From JBNKDD01 sp050288085 (lineage in GTDB: Bacteria; Chloroflexota; Anaerolineae; Aggregatilineales; UBA3940), in assembly GCA_050288085.1 (NCBI GenBank), contig JBNKDD010000261.1, positions 1 to 8,164 of the forward strand: a stretch of DNA of 8,164 nucleotides, read 5' to 3'. Below, in pieces: positions 1-5,513 of the stretch. Every line of letters begins with the position of its first letter. Position 1 is the stretch's first letter. Below the pieces are notes generated by a model. That model made no database searches and was not told the DNA's origin. It saw only the letters and a list, made by a program, of their open reading frames with translations. Position numbers and translations under genes: made by a program.

Positions 1-12
1 GTATCATTTGTA

Positions 13-34
13 GCTGCGGAATTAATTCCGCAGC
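13..34. repeat. 22-bp perfect palindrome
   Basis: The half-site GCTGCGGAATT is followed at once by its exact reverse complement, giving 11 paired bases per arm with no spacer. As RNA it could fold into a 9-bp stem with a TTAA loop. No T-run follows directly on either strand, so it is not a classic terminator; the T-rich stretch at 54-64 starts about 20 bases later. It lies about 100 bp upstream of the kinase promoter. It could be the terminator hairpin of a gene to the left of the window, a protein-binding dyad, or a dispersed palindromic repeat. The symmetry is seen directly; the role is unknown. Confidence 0.7.
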
Positions 35-128
35 GGCCCAGGGAGACATTCAATTTTGCTTTTTATAAATACGACATGAACTTGATTCGATCTTAATCTG
101 ATAAGCAGGGCGGGACATGTCTCACCCC

Positions 129-137
129 TGATACAAT
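129..137 (+). promoter_or_regulatory. Extended -10 promoter for the two-component operon
   Basis: TG-A-TACAAT matches an extended -10 element (TGn followed by a 5/6 match to TATAAT). No good -35 hexamer lies 16-18 bp upstream, which is tolerated in extended -10 promoters. Transcription would start near 144, leaving a leader of about 28 nt before the ATG at 172. A small palindrome, GACATGTC (114-121), sits just upstream in the spacer region and could be an operator. The assignment is by motif only. Confidence 0.45.
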
Positions 138-171
138 ATTGGTAGAGAATCTGGGAAGAAGGGAGCCGTAT

Positions 172-1614
172 ATGAAACCACTCGCCATGCGCGGCTTGCA
201 AAGCAACCTGACGCTGAGTTATACGTTCGTGACCGCCCTCGCTTTGCTGATTACGGAGATCATCGGGTTTCTGGCCTTCCAGCGCTGGTCGCCTACCACC
301 GTGTTTCATTCTGAGCCTGACATCTATACCATGCAAGAACTTGCTGACGAAGCGGCGGTGTTTTTGGAAACAGAATCCGTTGATCATGACGGGTTGAATA
401 CCTGGCTGCAAGACCTGTCCATGCCGGTGCTCAATCTTTCTGATGCTGACGATTGGCTGCAAGCTAATCTTCGCCGCTTTCCTCAGAGAGATATACAAAC
501 ATTGCTGGTCGTCGACCCAGAAGAAGGGGTCATCGCAGCAACGCCCGAAGGCAACCCCTATGGTGATATCCGCGATCTGTCCGATCTCCCTGGGCGGCTC
601 GATCAGGAGATGTTCCGGCAGGCTCCCCAACAGTCAGGGTCGAATTCGGTGATCTTTCGCCACGCCGATGCATCTGTGATGGTGATCGCCATTACGGGTG
701 ATACGGGCGAACTGCTCGGTTTGTTGGTGCTGATCACCGATCTGACCGGACAAGCCCCGTCAACGGTTGACATGCTCATGATCGTGGGGGGCAGCCTGGT
801 GTTGTTTACGGCATTGGCGGCGACTATCGGAACCTTCTTTGGCTTTTTCACCGCCCGTCAATTGACCCACCGCTTGCATCACCTGGTTGAGGCGACTTCG
901 GCCTGGGGGCGAGGGGACTTTGCTCCGCATATCGAGGACAGTGGATCGGATGAAATCGGGGAGTTGTCCAGGCACCTGGCCCGGTTAGGTAATCAGTTTC
1001 AGGAACTCCTTACCCATCGTGAACGGTGGGCAGCGACTGAAGAACGTAACCGGCTGGCGAGAGAACTTCATGACAGCGTGAAACAGGAAGTGTTCGCCAT
1101 TCGGATGAACCTGGGATCGGCGCAAACCATACCCGATCAGGCCCGCGAGTTTGTGGATATTGCCGCAAATCTGGCCCAACAATGCCAGCAGGAGTTGACC
1201 GGTATTATTGATGTTCTCCGTTCTGACCCGGCGGCACGGCCATTTGTCGAGCGGCTTCAGGCTTATTTGCAGTCGTGGACGCAGCGAACCGGGATCAGCC
1301 TCCGCACCCAACTACCCGATAGCGTATCATTCACGCCGGAGATCGAGCATCATGTCTTCCGCATTACGCAAGAAGCCCTGGCGAATATTGACAAACACAG
1401 CCGGGCGGACAGCGCAGACTTCCGGCTAACGTCAAGCGAGGAGGGGTGTCGTCTGATCATCCGAGATGATGGCATTGGCCTTGACGTAGAGCAGAAACAC
1501 GGCGGGTATGGATTACAATCTATCGAAGACCGGGTGCGGACATTTGGCGGTAAATTACAGATAGACAGCAGTGAGGCAGGAACCACCTTGCAGATCGATA
1601 TCCCGGAGGGTTGA
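172..1614 (+). CDS. Membrane sensor histidine kinase, LiaS/DesK/NarX type (HisKA_3)
   Basis: This 480-aa kinase should autophosphorylate on a histidine and pass the phosphate to the regulator encoded next door. In order it has TM1 (about 14-36), an extracytoplasmic domain (about 37-200), TM2 (about 201-228), a HAMP linker (about 225-280) and a HisKA_3 dimerisation domain with ERNRLARELHDSVKQ, where His300 is the phospho-acceptor. The ATPase domain follows, with an N-box around Asn405 (QEALANIDKHSRA), a DDGIGLD box at 432-438 and the GGYGL segment. These motifs place it in the family without the classical HisKA domain. The sensor domain contains LLVVDPEEGVIAATPEG, reminiscent of Cache/PAS-like folds, but I cannot name it or its ligand. 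The ATG at 172 is chosen because AAGGGAG ends 7 nt before it; a TTG at 139 would lie at or before the predicted transcription start. It is probably in an operon with the regulator 3 bp downstream. Confidence 0.95.
   Translation: MKPLAMRGLQSNLTLSYTFVTALALLITEIIGFLAFQRWSPTTVFHSEPDIYTMQELADEAAVFLETESVDHDGLNTWLQDLSMPVLNLSDADDWLQANLRRFPQRDIQTLLVVDPEEGVIAATPEGNPYGDIRDLSDLPGRLDQEMFRQAPQQSGSNSVIFRHADASVMVIAITGDTGELLGLLVLITDLTGQAPSTVDMLMIVGGSLVLFTALAATIGTFFGFFTARQLTHRLHHLVEATSAWGRGDFAPHIEDSGSDEIGELSRHLARLGNQFQELLTHRERWAATEERNRLARELHDSVKQEVFAIRMNLGSAQTIPDQAREFVDIAANLAQQCQQELTGIIDVLRSDPAARPFVERLQAYLQSWTQRTGISLRTQLPDSVSFTPEIEHHVFRITQEALANIDKHSRADSADFRLTSSEEGCRLIIRDDGIGLDVEQKHGGYGLQSIEDRVRTFGGKLQIDSSEAGTTLQIDIPEG
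1605..1610 (+). promoter_or_regulatory. Ribosome binding site that fixes the TTG start of the regulator
   Basis: GGAGGG lies in the last codons of the kinase gene, 7 nt before the TTG at 1618. The spacing is ideal, and no in-frame ATG precedes the conserved receiver core, so TTG is the start. Having the site inside the upstream reading frame suggests that translation of the kinase opens it, which would keep the two proteins in ratio. Confidence 0.8.
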
Positions 1615-1617
1615 CAC

Positions 1618-2289
1618 TTGGCAGATAAAATTACAGTTCTGATTGTCGATGATCATGCCGTTGTGCGGAATGGTATCGCCGGTTTCCTGAATATGCAGCC
1701 TGATATCGAGGTGGTGGGCGAAGCCGATTCCGGGGTGAATGCACTTCCGTTGGTTGAGCAAACTGTCCCTGATGTCGTGCTGATGGATTTGATTATGCCG
1801 GAGATGGATGGCATAGCGGCCACTGCCGAGATCAAGCGGATCAGCCCTCATACCCAGGTTGTGATCCTGACTTCTTTCCATGAAGATGAGCATATTTTCC
1901 CGGCGATCAAAGCCGGGGCACTATCATACATATTGAAGGATATTGGTCCCAAAGAGCTGTCGGACACCGTGCGGGCGGCGGCGACCGGAGAGGTCACGCT
2001 GCATCCCAAAGTTGCCAAACGGTTGATGCATGAGGTGCGCCAGGAATCAGCCGGTGTCACGGAGCCAGTTGACGCCCTGACCGAGCGTGAACGGGAGGTC
2101 TTGCTGTTTATCGCCGATGGATTGTCGAATGCCGACATTGCGGAGCGTCTGGTTGTCAGCCATCAAACCGTCAAGGGACATGTCAGCAATATCTTGAGCA
2201 AGCTGAATCTAGCAGATCGCACTCAGGCGGCGATTTTTGCCTGGCGCGTCGGACTGGCCCGATCTGATCCTGATAATCCTGAATCATAA
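1618..2289 (+). CDS. NarL/LuxR-family response regulator
   Basis: This 223-aa transcription factor pairs with the kinase immediately upstream. Residues about 5-120 form a receiver domain: the acidic pair Asp11-Asp12 (VLIVDDH), phospho-acceptor Asp57 (VVLMDLIMPEMDG), the switch Thr85 (VVILTS) and Lys107 (YILKD) are all present, so it should be phosphorylatable. Residues about 152-215 form a LuxR-type helix-turn-helix, with LTEREREVL at its start and IAERLVVSHQTVKGHVSNILSKLNL as the DNA-binding and dimerisation part. Length and domain order are standard for the NarL/DegU/LiaR group. It starts at TTG, 3 bp after the kinase stop. Its target genes are not evident; the palindromes in this window are candidates only. 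The family assignment is very sure and the regulon is unknown. Confidence 0.96.
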   Translation: MADKITVLIVDDHAVVRNGIAGFLNMQPDIEVVGEADSGVNALPLVEQTVPDVVLMDLIMPEMDGIAATAEIKRISPHTQVVILTSFHEDEHIFPAIKAGALSYILKDIGPKELSDTVRAAATGEVTLHPKVAKRLMHEVRQESAGVTEPVDALTEREREVLLFIADGLSNADIAERLVVSHQTVKGHVSNILSKLNLADRTQAAIFAWRVGLARSDPDNPES

Positions 2290-2304
2290 TTGCCAGTATA
2301 TGGC

Positions 2305-2333
2305 ATCTTGATAAACCCAATGCCTAGTATAAT
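2305..2333 (+). promoter_or_regulatory. Probable promoter for the HD-domain gene
   Basis: A perfect TATAAT lies at 2328-2333, 35 nt before the ATG at 2369. The -35 is poor: ATCTTG at 2305-2310 has 17-bp spacing, while the better-looking TTGATA (2308-2313) is only 14 bp away. A small dyad, TGCCA-GTATA-TGGCA (2291-2305), abuts the -35 region and might be an operator. The exact -10 and its position support a promoter; the weak -35 lowers confidence. Confidence 0.45.
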
Positions 2334-2368
2334 GTGGGTAGTTCAACCTATTTATGAGATAAGGCTAC

Positions 2369-2935
2369 ATGTTGAAAATAGATCGTGATGAGATCGCCCG
2401 CCTGACGGAAACGTATGGCGGGCCGTGGGGGATCAATCATACCCGGCGGCTATTGCGGCTGGTTGAGATCATTGGTGAGGGCCAATCATATAATGCCGAT
2501 GTGGTGTGGGTGGCCGCCCATCTGCATGATTGGGGTGGGTATCCTGAATGGGCGCAGGATGGCGTTCACCATGCACTGCGTTCCCGGCAGGTCGCCGAAC
2601 CATTCTTAAACGAGCGGGGCATTCCTGAAGATTTCGCCGCCCTGGTGTTGGAAAGCATCGAGTTTCACCACAATTGCAGCCCGGATCACAGCATCGAAGC
2701 AATCTTACTCAGTGATGCCGACGCCCTGGATTTCCTGGGGGCAGTGGGGGTACTGCGTATCTTTTCAAAGCAGGCAAAGAATCTTCGAAAAGCCTTCGAT
2801 ATTGTCAACCAGAAAAAGGCCGCGATCCCGGATACCATCATCCTCGAATCGTCGCGGAAAATCGCCGCCGTCCGGTTGGAGCAAATGGAGCAGATCTTAT
2901 CAACCTTTGAAGAAGAAACTTTCGGCTGTTTCTGA
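2369..2935 (+). CDS. HD-domain protein, predicted metal-dependent phosphohydrolase
   Basis: This 188-aa protein is predicted to be soluble. It carries the H...HD...H...D metal-ligand pattern of the HD superfamily: His24 (INHTRRLL), His53-Asp54 (AAHLHDWGG), His100/His101 (EFHHNC) and Asp116/Asp118 (LLSDADALDFLG). Such proteins usually hydrolyse phosphate esters, nucleotides or nucleotide second messengers, but the substrate cannot be read from the sequence. The order matches small stand-alone HD proteins, with an HD core at about 20-130 and a helical C-terminus. The start is the ATG preceded by AAGG four bases upstream; an ATG at 2354 in the same frame meets a stop after two codons. It has its own promoter candidate and lies 79 bp after the regulator, so it need not be in that operon. 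The fold is fairly certain and the reaction is not. Confidence 0.88.
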   Translation: MLKIDRDEIARLTETYGGPWGINHTRRLLRLVEIIGEGQSYNADVVWVAAHLHDWGGYPEWAQDGVHHALRSRQVAEPFLNERGIPEDFAALVLESIEFHHNCSPDHSIEAILLSDADALDFLGAVGVLRIFSKQAKNLRKAFDIVNQKKAAIPDTIILESSRKIAAVRLEQMEQILSTFEEETFGCF

Positions 2936-2950
2936 GTCAGTTGATAGAAC

Positions 2951-2991
2951 CTCCATCGCAAAACTGTGGTGTTGTCAGCTTTGCGATGGGG
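2951..2991 (+). other. Strong hairpin downstream of the HD gene
   Basis: CCATCGCAAA (2953-2962) is exactly matched by TTTGCGATGG (2980-2989). One wobble and one more G-C pair extend the stem to about 12 bp. The 17-nt loop can add a small inner CTG/CAG stem. It begins 15 bp after the HD-gene stop, where a terminator would be expected, but neither strand has a T-run beside it. It may be a Rho-dependent or processing end, a stabilising 3' structure, or a protein-binding dyad. The structure is seen directly; the role is inferred. Confidence 0.55.
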
Positions 2992-3123
2992 GGCAAAATC
3001 CGAGCGGGAGGCGGATGAGATATCTGCCACCAACTCGAAATACCCCCAGGCCCACCCAGAAAGAAATTGACAAACAACAGCGTCTACCGTTTGCGAACCT
3101 GTTATAGAAAAAGGGACAAGAAA

Positions 3124-3717
3124 ATGACTCGCAGATTGACGCTGATAGGGATAATCGGACTGCTGCTCTCTGGTTGCGTGGGAACCGGGGAAGCCCGGCT
3201 CGAACCAACAGCAAGCGAAGTCCCCCCCACCCCGACAGTAGAAGCACTTCCCACCGATGACCCCACCCAACCACCACAACCGCCAGCGCCAACGCCCCTC
3301 CTTGCGACCGAAATGAGCGCGCCAACCGCCGCAATCGAATCACCGGCGGATGGGGCTAATGCCGATGTAACCTTTGTCCGGGCCAGCCAACAGGCAGATG
3401 ACACCTGGACTTTTGCCGTTACGGTAGCCCATCCCGATACCGGTTGGGAAGATTATGCGGATGGTTGGGACGTGGTTTTGCCCGATGGCAGCATCATCAA
3501 GCCCGACCCGGACAGCCCCTTTACCCGGCTGCTGCTGCATCCTCATGTTGATGAGCAGCCCTTCACCCGCAGCCAGAGCGGGATCGTGATCCCGGAGGGG
3601 GTGACGGAGGTGACGGTCCGGGCACATGACCTGGTGGATGGGTACGGTGGCCGCGAGGTGAAGGTTGATCTGACGGTTGATTCCGGCCCGGACTTTGAAA
3701 TCCAGCGTCCTTCCTGA
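3124..3717 (+). CDS. Lipoprotein with Pro/Thr-rich linker and conserved domain of unknown function
   Basis: The 197-aa product begins with a lipoprotein signal: MTRR, a hydrophobic stretch and the lipobox LLSGC with Cys18 as the lipidated residue, so it should be anchored on the outer face of the membrane. Residues about 28-76 are a low-complexity Pro/Thr/Ala linker. Residues about 80-187 form a probably beta-rich domain with striking motifs: HPDTGWEDYADGWDVVLPDG, LLLHPHVDEQPFTRS, and GVTEVTVRAHDLVDGYGGREV. From memory, similar domains occur in hypothetical proteins of other bacteria, including alphaproteobacteria; I know no function. The ATG is chosen for AAGGGA 7 nt upstream and because the signal peptide begins there; an upstream TTG at 3067 would bury it. 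A run of seven C (3222-3228) lies in the linker. It has no clear operon partner. Confidence 0.88.
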   Translation: MTRRLTLIGIIGLLLSGCVGTGEARLEPTASEVPPTPTVEALPTDDPTQPPQPPAPTPLLATEMSAPTAAIESPADGANADVTFVRASQQADDTWTFAVTVAHPDTGWEDYADGWDVVLPDGSIIKPDPDSPFTRLLLHPHVDEQPFTRSQSGIVIPEGVTEVTVRAHDLVDGYGGREVKVDLTVDSGPDFEIQRPS

Positions 3718-3755
3718 AGAGTTCCTCGCTGAAATTGTGCTTGTGACGCATCTTG

Positions 3756-3786
3756 AATAAACTACCAACAGAGAGGTCTGTTTATT
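3756..3786 (+). terminator. Possible weak terminator after the lipoprotein gene
   Basis: AATAAAC (3756-3762) pairs with GTTTATT (3780-3786). An alternative inner stem, ACAGA/TCTGT (3768-3772 with 3777-3781), has a GAGG loop. T-rich sequence follows (TTTATTTCTT). It lies about 40 bp after the lipoprotein stop and before the next gene. The stem is AT-rich and imperfect, so this is a candidate only; it could instead lie in the leader of the gene at 3814. Confidence 0.3.
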
Positions 3787-3813
3787 TCTTACCTGAATAC
3801 TAAGCGAGGCAGT

Positions 3814-4203
3814 ATGTTGTCATATGAGGTAGAAAAGCTGAGAGATGAATCCATTGTTATCTTTACCATCAAAAAGGGATTCAAATTTGACAAGAACACA
3901 GAGGAAGTTCAACTAGAAGTCGCTGCCGCTATTGAAGGTTTACCAAAACCGATCTTTCTGGTCACGGATTTTAGCCAGATCGACATGACATTTAGCGAAC
4001 TGGTGTTGGCCCTGGGCAATGCACGCAGCGGCGACGCCGGTTCTTTTTCCGACCCGCGACTGAGAAATGTATTTGTGGGCACTGACGATATCGTTGATCT
4101 GGCGGCCAAAAGCCTGTTCCAGACTCAATACGGCAAAATCCCTGTCCTGGTCTTCAATTCACGGGACGAGGCAGTGGCCTATGCACGTGGGATGTTGGGC
4201 TGA
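3814..4203 (+). CDS. Small conserved hypothetical protein, STAS/SpoIIAA-like appearance
   Basis: This 129-aa protein has no signal peptide or membrane segment and is probably cytoplasmic. It shows alternating strands and helices: an N-terminal pair of strands (SYEVEKLRDESIVIFTI), a helix (TEEVQLEVAAAIEGL), a buried strand (PIFLVTDFSQI), a helix, another strand (NVFVGT), a helix (DIVDLAAKSLF), a strand (IPVLVFNS) and a last helix (RDEAVAYARGML). This order resembles the STAS/SpoIIAA-like proteins seen alone in many environmental bacteria, but there is no phospho-serine motif I would trust, so the family is only suggested. The ATG at 3814 has GAGG four bases upstream, a little close. I found no strong promoter; TTGTGC-N17-TAAACT (3735-3763) is weak. 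It runs toward the fructose-bisphosphatase gene and has no operon partner. It is real by its length, codon use and clean amphipathic pattern. Confidence 0.75.
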   Translation: MLSYEVEKLRDESIVIFTIKKGFKFDKNTEEVQLEVAAAIEGLPKPIFLVTDFSQIDMTFSELVLALGNARSGDAGSFSDPRLRNVFVGTDDIVDLAAKSLFQTQYGKIPVLVFNSRDEAVAYARGMLG

Positions 4204-4229
4204 CCATCCCACCCACAGCTATTATTAAG

Positions 4230-4251
4230 GGGGCGCAAGGCCCTGCGCCCC
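4230..4251. repeat. GC-rich palindrome between convergent genes (REP-like or bidirectional terminator)
   Basis: GGGGCGCA (4230-4237) and TGCGCCCC (4244-4251) form a perfect 8-bp stem with the loop AGGCCC. The flanks continue as near-mirror TAAG/CCTA. It sits in the 85-bp gap between two genes that end facing each other, where a shared terminator is expected. Neither side has a proper T-run; the minus strand continues CCTTAATAAT. Short palindromes rich in GGGGCGCA/TGCGCCCC and ending in TA resemble dispersed REP-type repeats of bacterial intergenic regions, which is an inference from one copy. Confidence 0.55.
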
Positions 4252-4288
4252 TACTATCATAGCCCTGGGCGGGACATTGGCCGGGATA

Positions 4289-5356
4289 TCATTTCATGGG
4301 ATCAACCCGGATATAGGATTGGTACTGCTCAATCCAGGCCTGATCGTAGCGCCGGATATAGGCTTCAGCCTGTTCGACTAAGTCGCGGTTGCCGATAAAC
4401 AGCGGTACACGCTGGTGGAGATCATGCGGCTGAATGATCCGAATCGGGTTCACCCCATCGGAGGCATATCCTCCGGCCTGTTCAGCGATGTAAGCCAGCG
4501 GCGTACACTCGTAGGTCAGGCGCAGTTTACCGTAAGGCAGCGAAGGGTTTTTCTGATCCCAGGGATATAGGAAAATACCGCCGGTCAACAGGTTCCGGTG
4601 GAAATCGGCGATCAGTGACCCGATATAGCGCCCGGATAACCCTTTACGCGGATTGTCCGTATCAAGCCCTTTGAGATACCGGACAAATCGCTGCACCCCT
4701 TCAGACCAATATTGCTGGTAACCTTCGTTAACGCTGTAGTATTGCGCCTGATCGGGGATACGGATATTGGGATGCGAAAGTAGAAATTCCCCGATGCTGG
4801 GATCAAGGGTGAATCCATGCACACCTCGCCCTGCGCTGTAGACTAACATGGTGCTGGAGCCATACACTATGTAGCCTGCCCCAACCTGCCGGTAACCCGG
4901 TTGAAGTAAATCGGCGAGAGTGCCTCGCTCACTCTCATCGCTGATCTTACGATGGATGGAAAAGATCGTGCCGATGCTGACGTTGTAGTCTATGTTGGAT
5001 GACCCGTCCAGGGGATCAAATAGCAGCACATAATCACCAGCCTCGTACTGCTTCGGGATATGGAGCGGGCCGGCATGTTCCTCTGAAGCCATAATCGCCA
5101 GCCGCCCGGTGTGCCCCATCATCCGGTAAAAGGTCTGGTCGGCAAAAACATCGAGCTTTTGCTGCTCCTCGCCCTGCACATTGACATCACCCGCCCGGCC
5201 CAGGATATCACCCAGGCCCGCACGGGTTGTTTCATGAACGATGATCTTGGCAGCTAAGGCTATATCGTACATCAAGCTGGTAAAGATGCCGGTAGCTCCG
5301 GGGACCTGCTTCTGCTCCTCAAGCAGGTGGCGTTCAATCGTCACAAGATTCGACAT
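4289..5356 (-). CDS. fbp: Fructose-1,6-bisphosphatase, class I
   Basis: The enzyme hydrolyses fructose 1,6-bisphosphate to fructose 6-phosphate, the committed step of gluconeogenesis, in the cytosol with Mg2+. All class I hallmarks are present in the 355-aa product: NVQGEEQQKLD (59-69), the metal-binding ASEEH (Glu92/Glu93), the signature FDPLDGSSNID (113-123), YGSSTMLVY (165-173), substrate-binding RYIGSLIADFHRNLL (243-257) and KLRLTYECTPLAY with Glu283. Escherichia coli Fbp is 332 aa; here the extra length lies mainly in a C-terminal tail after about residue 335. The ATG at 5356 is preferred because AAGGAA lies 8 nt before it; the in-frame ATG at 5380 would add eight residues (MNEQGIYC) with no ribosome site. 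It is separated from uppS by a terminator, so it should have its own promoter, which I could not identify. Confidence 0.97.
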   Translation of the reverse strand: MSNLVTIERHLLEEQKQVPGATGIFTSLMYDIALAAKIIVHETTRAGLGDILGRAGDVNVQGEEQQKLDVFADQTFYRMMGHTGRLAIMASEEHAGPLHIPKQYEAGDYVLLFDPLDGSSNIDYNVSIGTIFSIHRKISDESERGTLADLLQPGYRQVGAGYIVYGSSTMLVYSAGRGVHGFTLDPSIGEFLLSHPNIRIPDQAQYYSVNEGYQQYWSEGVQRFVRYLKGLDTDNPRKGLSGRYIGSLIADFHRNLLTGGIFLYPWDQKNPSLPYGKLRLTYECTPLAYIAEQAGGYASDGVNPIRIIQPHDLHQRVPLFIGNRDLVEQAEAYIRRYDQAWIEQYQSYIRVDPMK

Positions 5357-5364
5357 GCAATAGA

Positions 5365-5370
5365 TTCCTT
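5365..5370 (-). promoter_or_regulatory. Ribosome binding site deciding the fbp start
   Basis: On the minus strand AAGGAA is followed by 8 nt and the ATG at 5356. Just upstream the strand reads ATGAATGAATGA, three overlapping ATGs at 5384, 5380 and 5376. The first opens MNE-stop, the second is in frame with fbp, and the third opens a short overlapping frame. None of the three has a ribosome site of its own. Confidence 0.65.
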
Positions 5371-5450
5371 GTTCATTCATTCATTTACGTTGAGGGGAAT
5401 AGATCAGGCCAGGCTTTTAGTAGGATGGCCCAACTATCTGCCCTTAGCGC

Positions 5451-5477
5451 AAAACAAGGGGCTTGAGAAGCCCCTTG
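5451..5477 (-). terminator. Rho-independent terminator after uppS
   Basis: Read on the minus strand, CAAGGGGCTT and AAGCCCCTTG form a perfect 10-bp GC-rich stem with a 3-nt loop, followed directly by TTTT. It starts 37 bp after the uppS stop. The plus strand has no T-run after the stem, so it acts for the minus strand. It ends the frr-uppS unit and separates it from fbp. Confidence 0.85.
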
Positions 5478-5513
5478 CTGCTTGAAATGTGATCTGAAAG
5501 AACCTGTGTGTAC

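Noticed and set aside
108..118. GGGCGGGACAT shared with 4267-4277
   Set aside because: An 11-base match is expected by chance several times in a window of this size.
139..171. N-terminal extension of the kinase from a TTG
   Set aside because: It would begin at or before the predicted transcription start and has no ribosome site, whereas the ATG at 172 has a good one.
22..630. Minus-strand open frame of 202 codons
   Set aside because: It lies antisense to the kinase, has no recognisable domain or ribosome site, and its composition is that of a shadow frame.
3100..3108. TGT-TATAGA as an extended -10 promoter for the lipoprotein gene
   Set aside because: Transcription from it would start at about the ribosome site and remove it from the mRNA; TTGACA at 3067 is too far away to pair with it.
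2686..3279. Minus-strand open frame of 197 codons
   Set aside because: It overlaps the HD and lipoprotein genes, spans the hairpin, and is low-complexity where it mirrors the Pro-rich linker.
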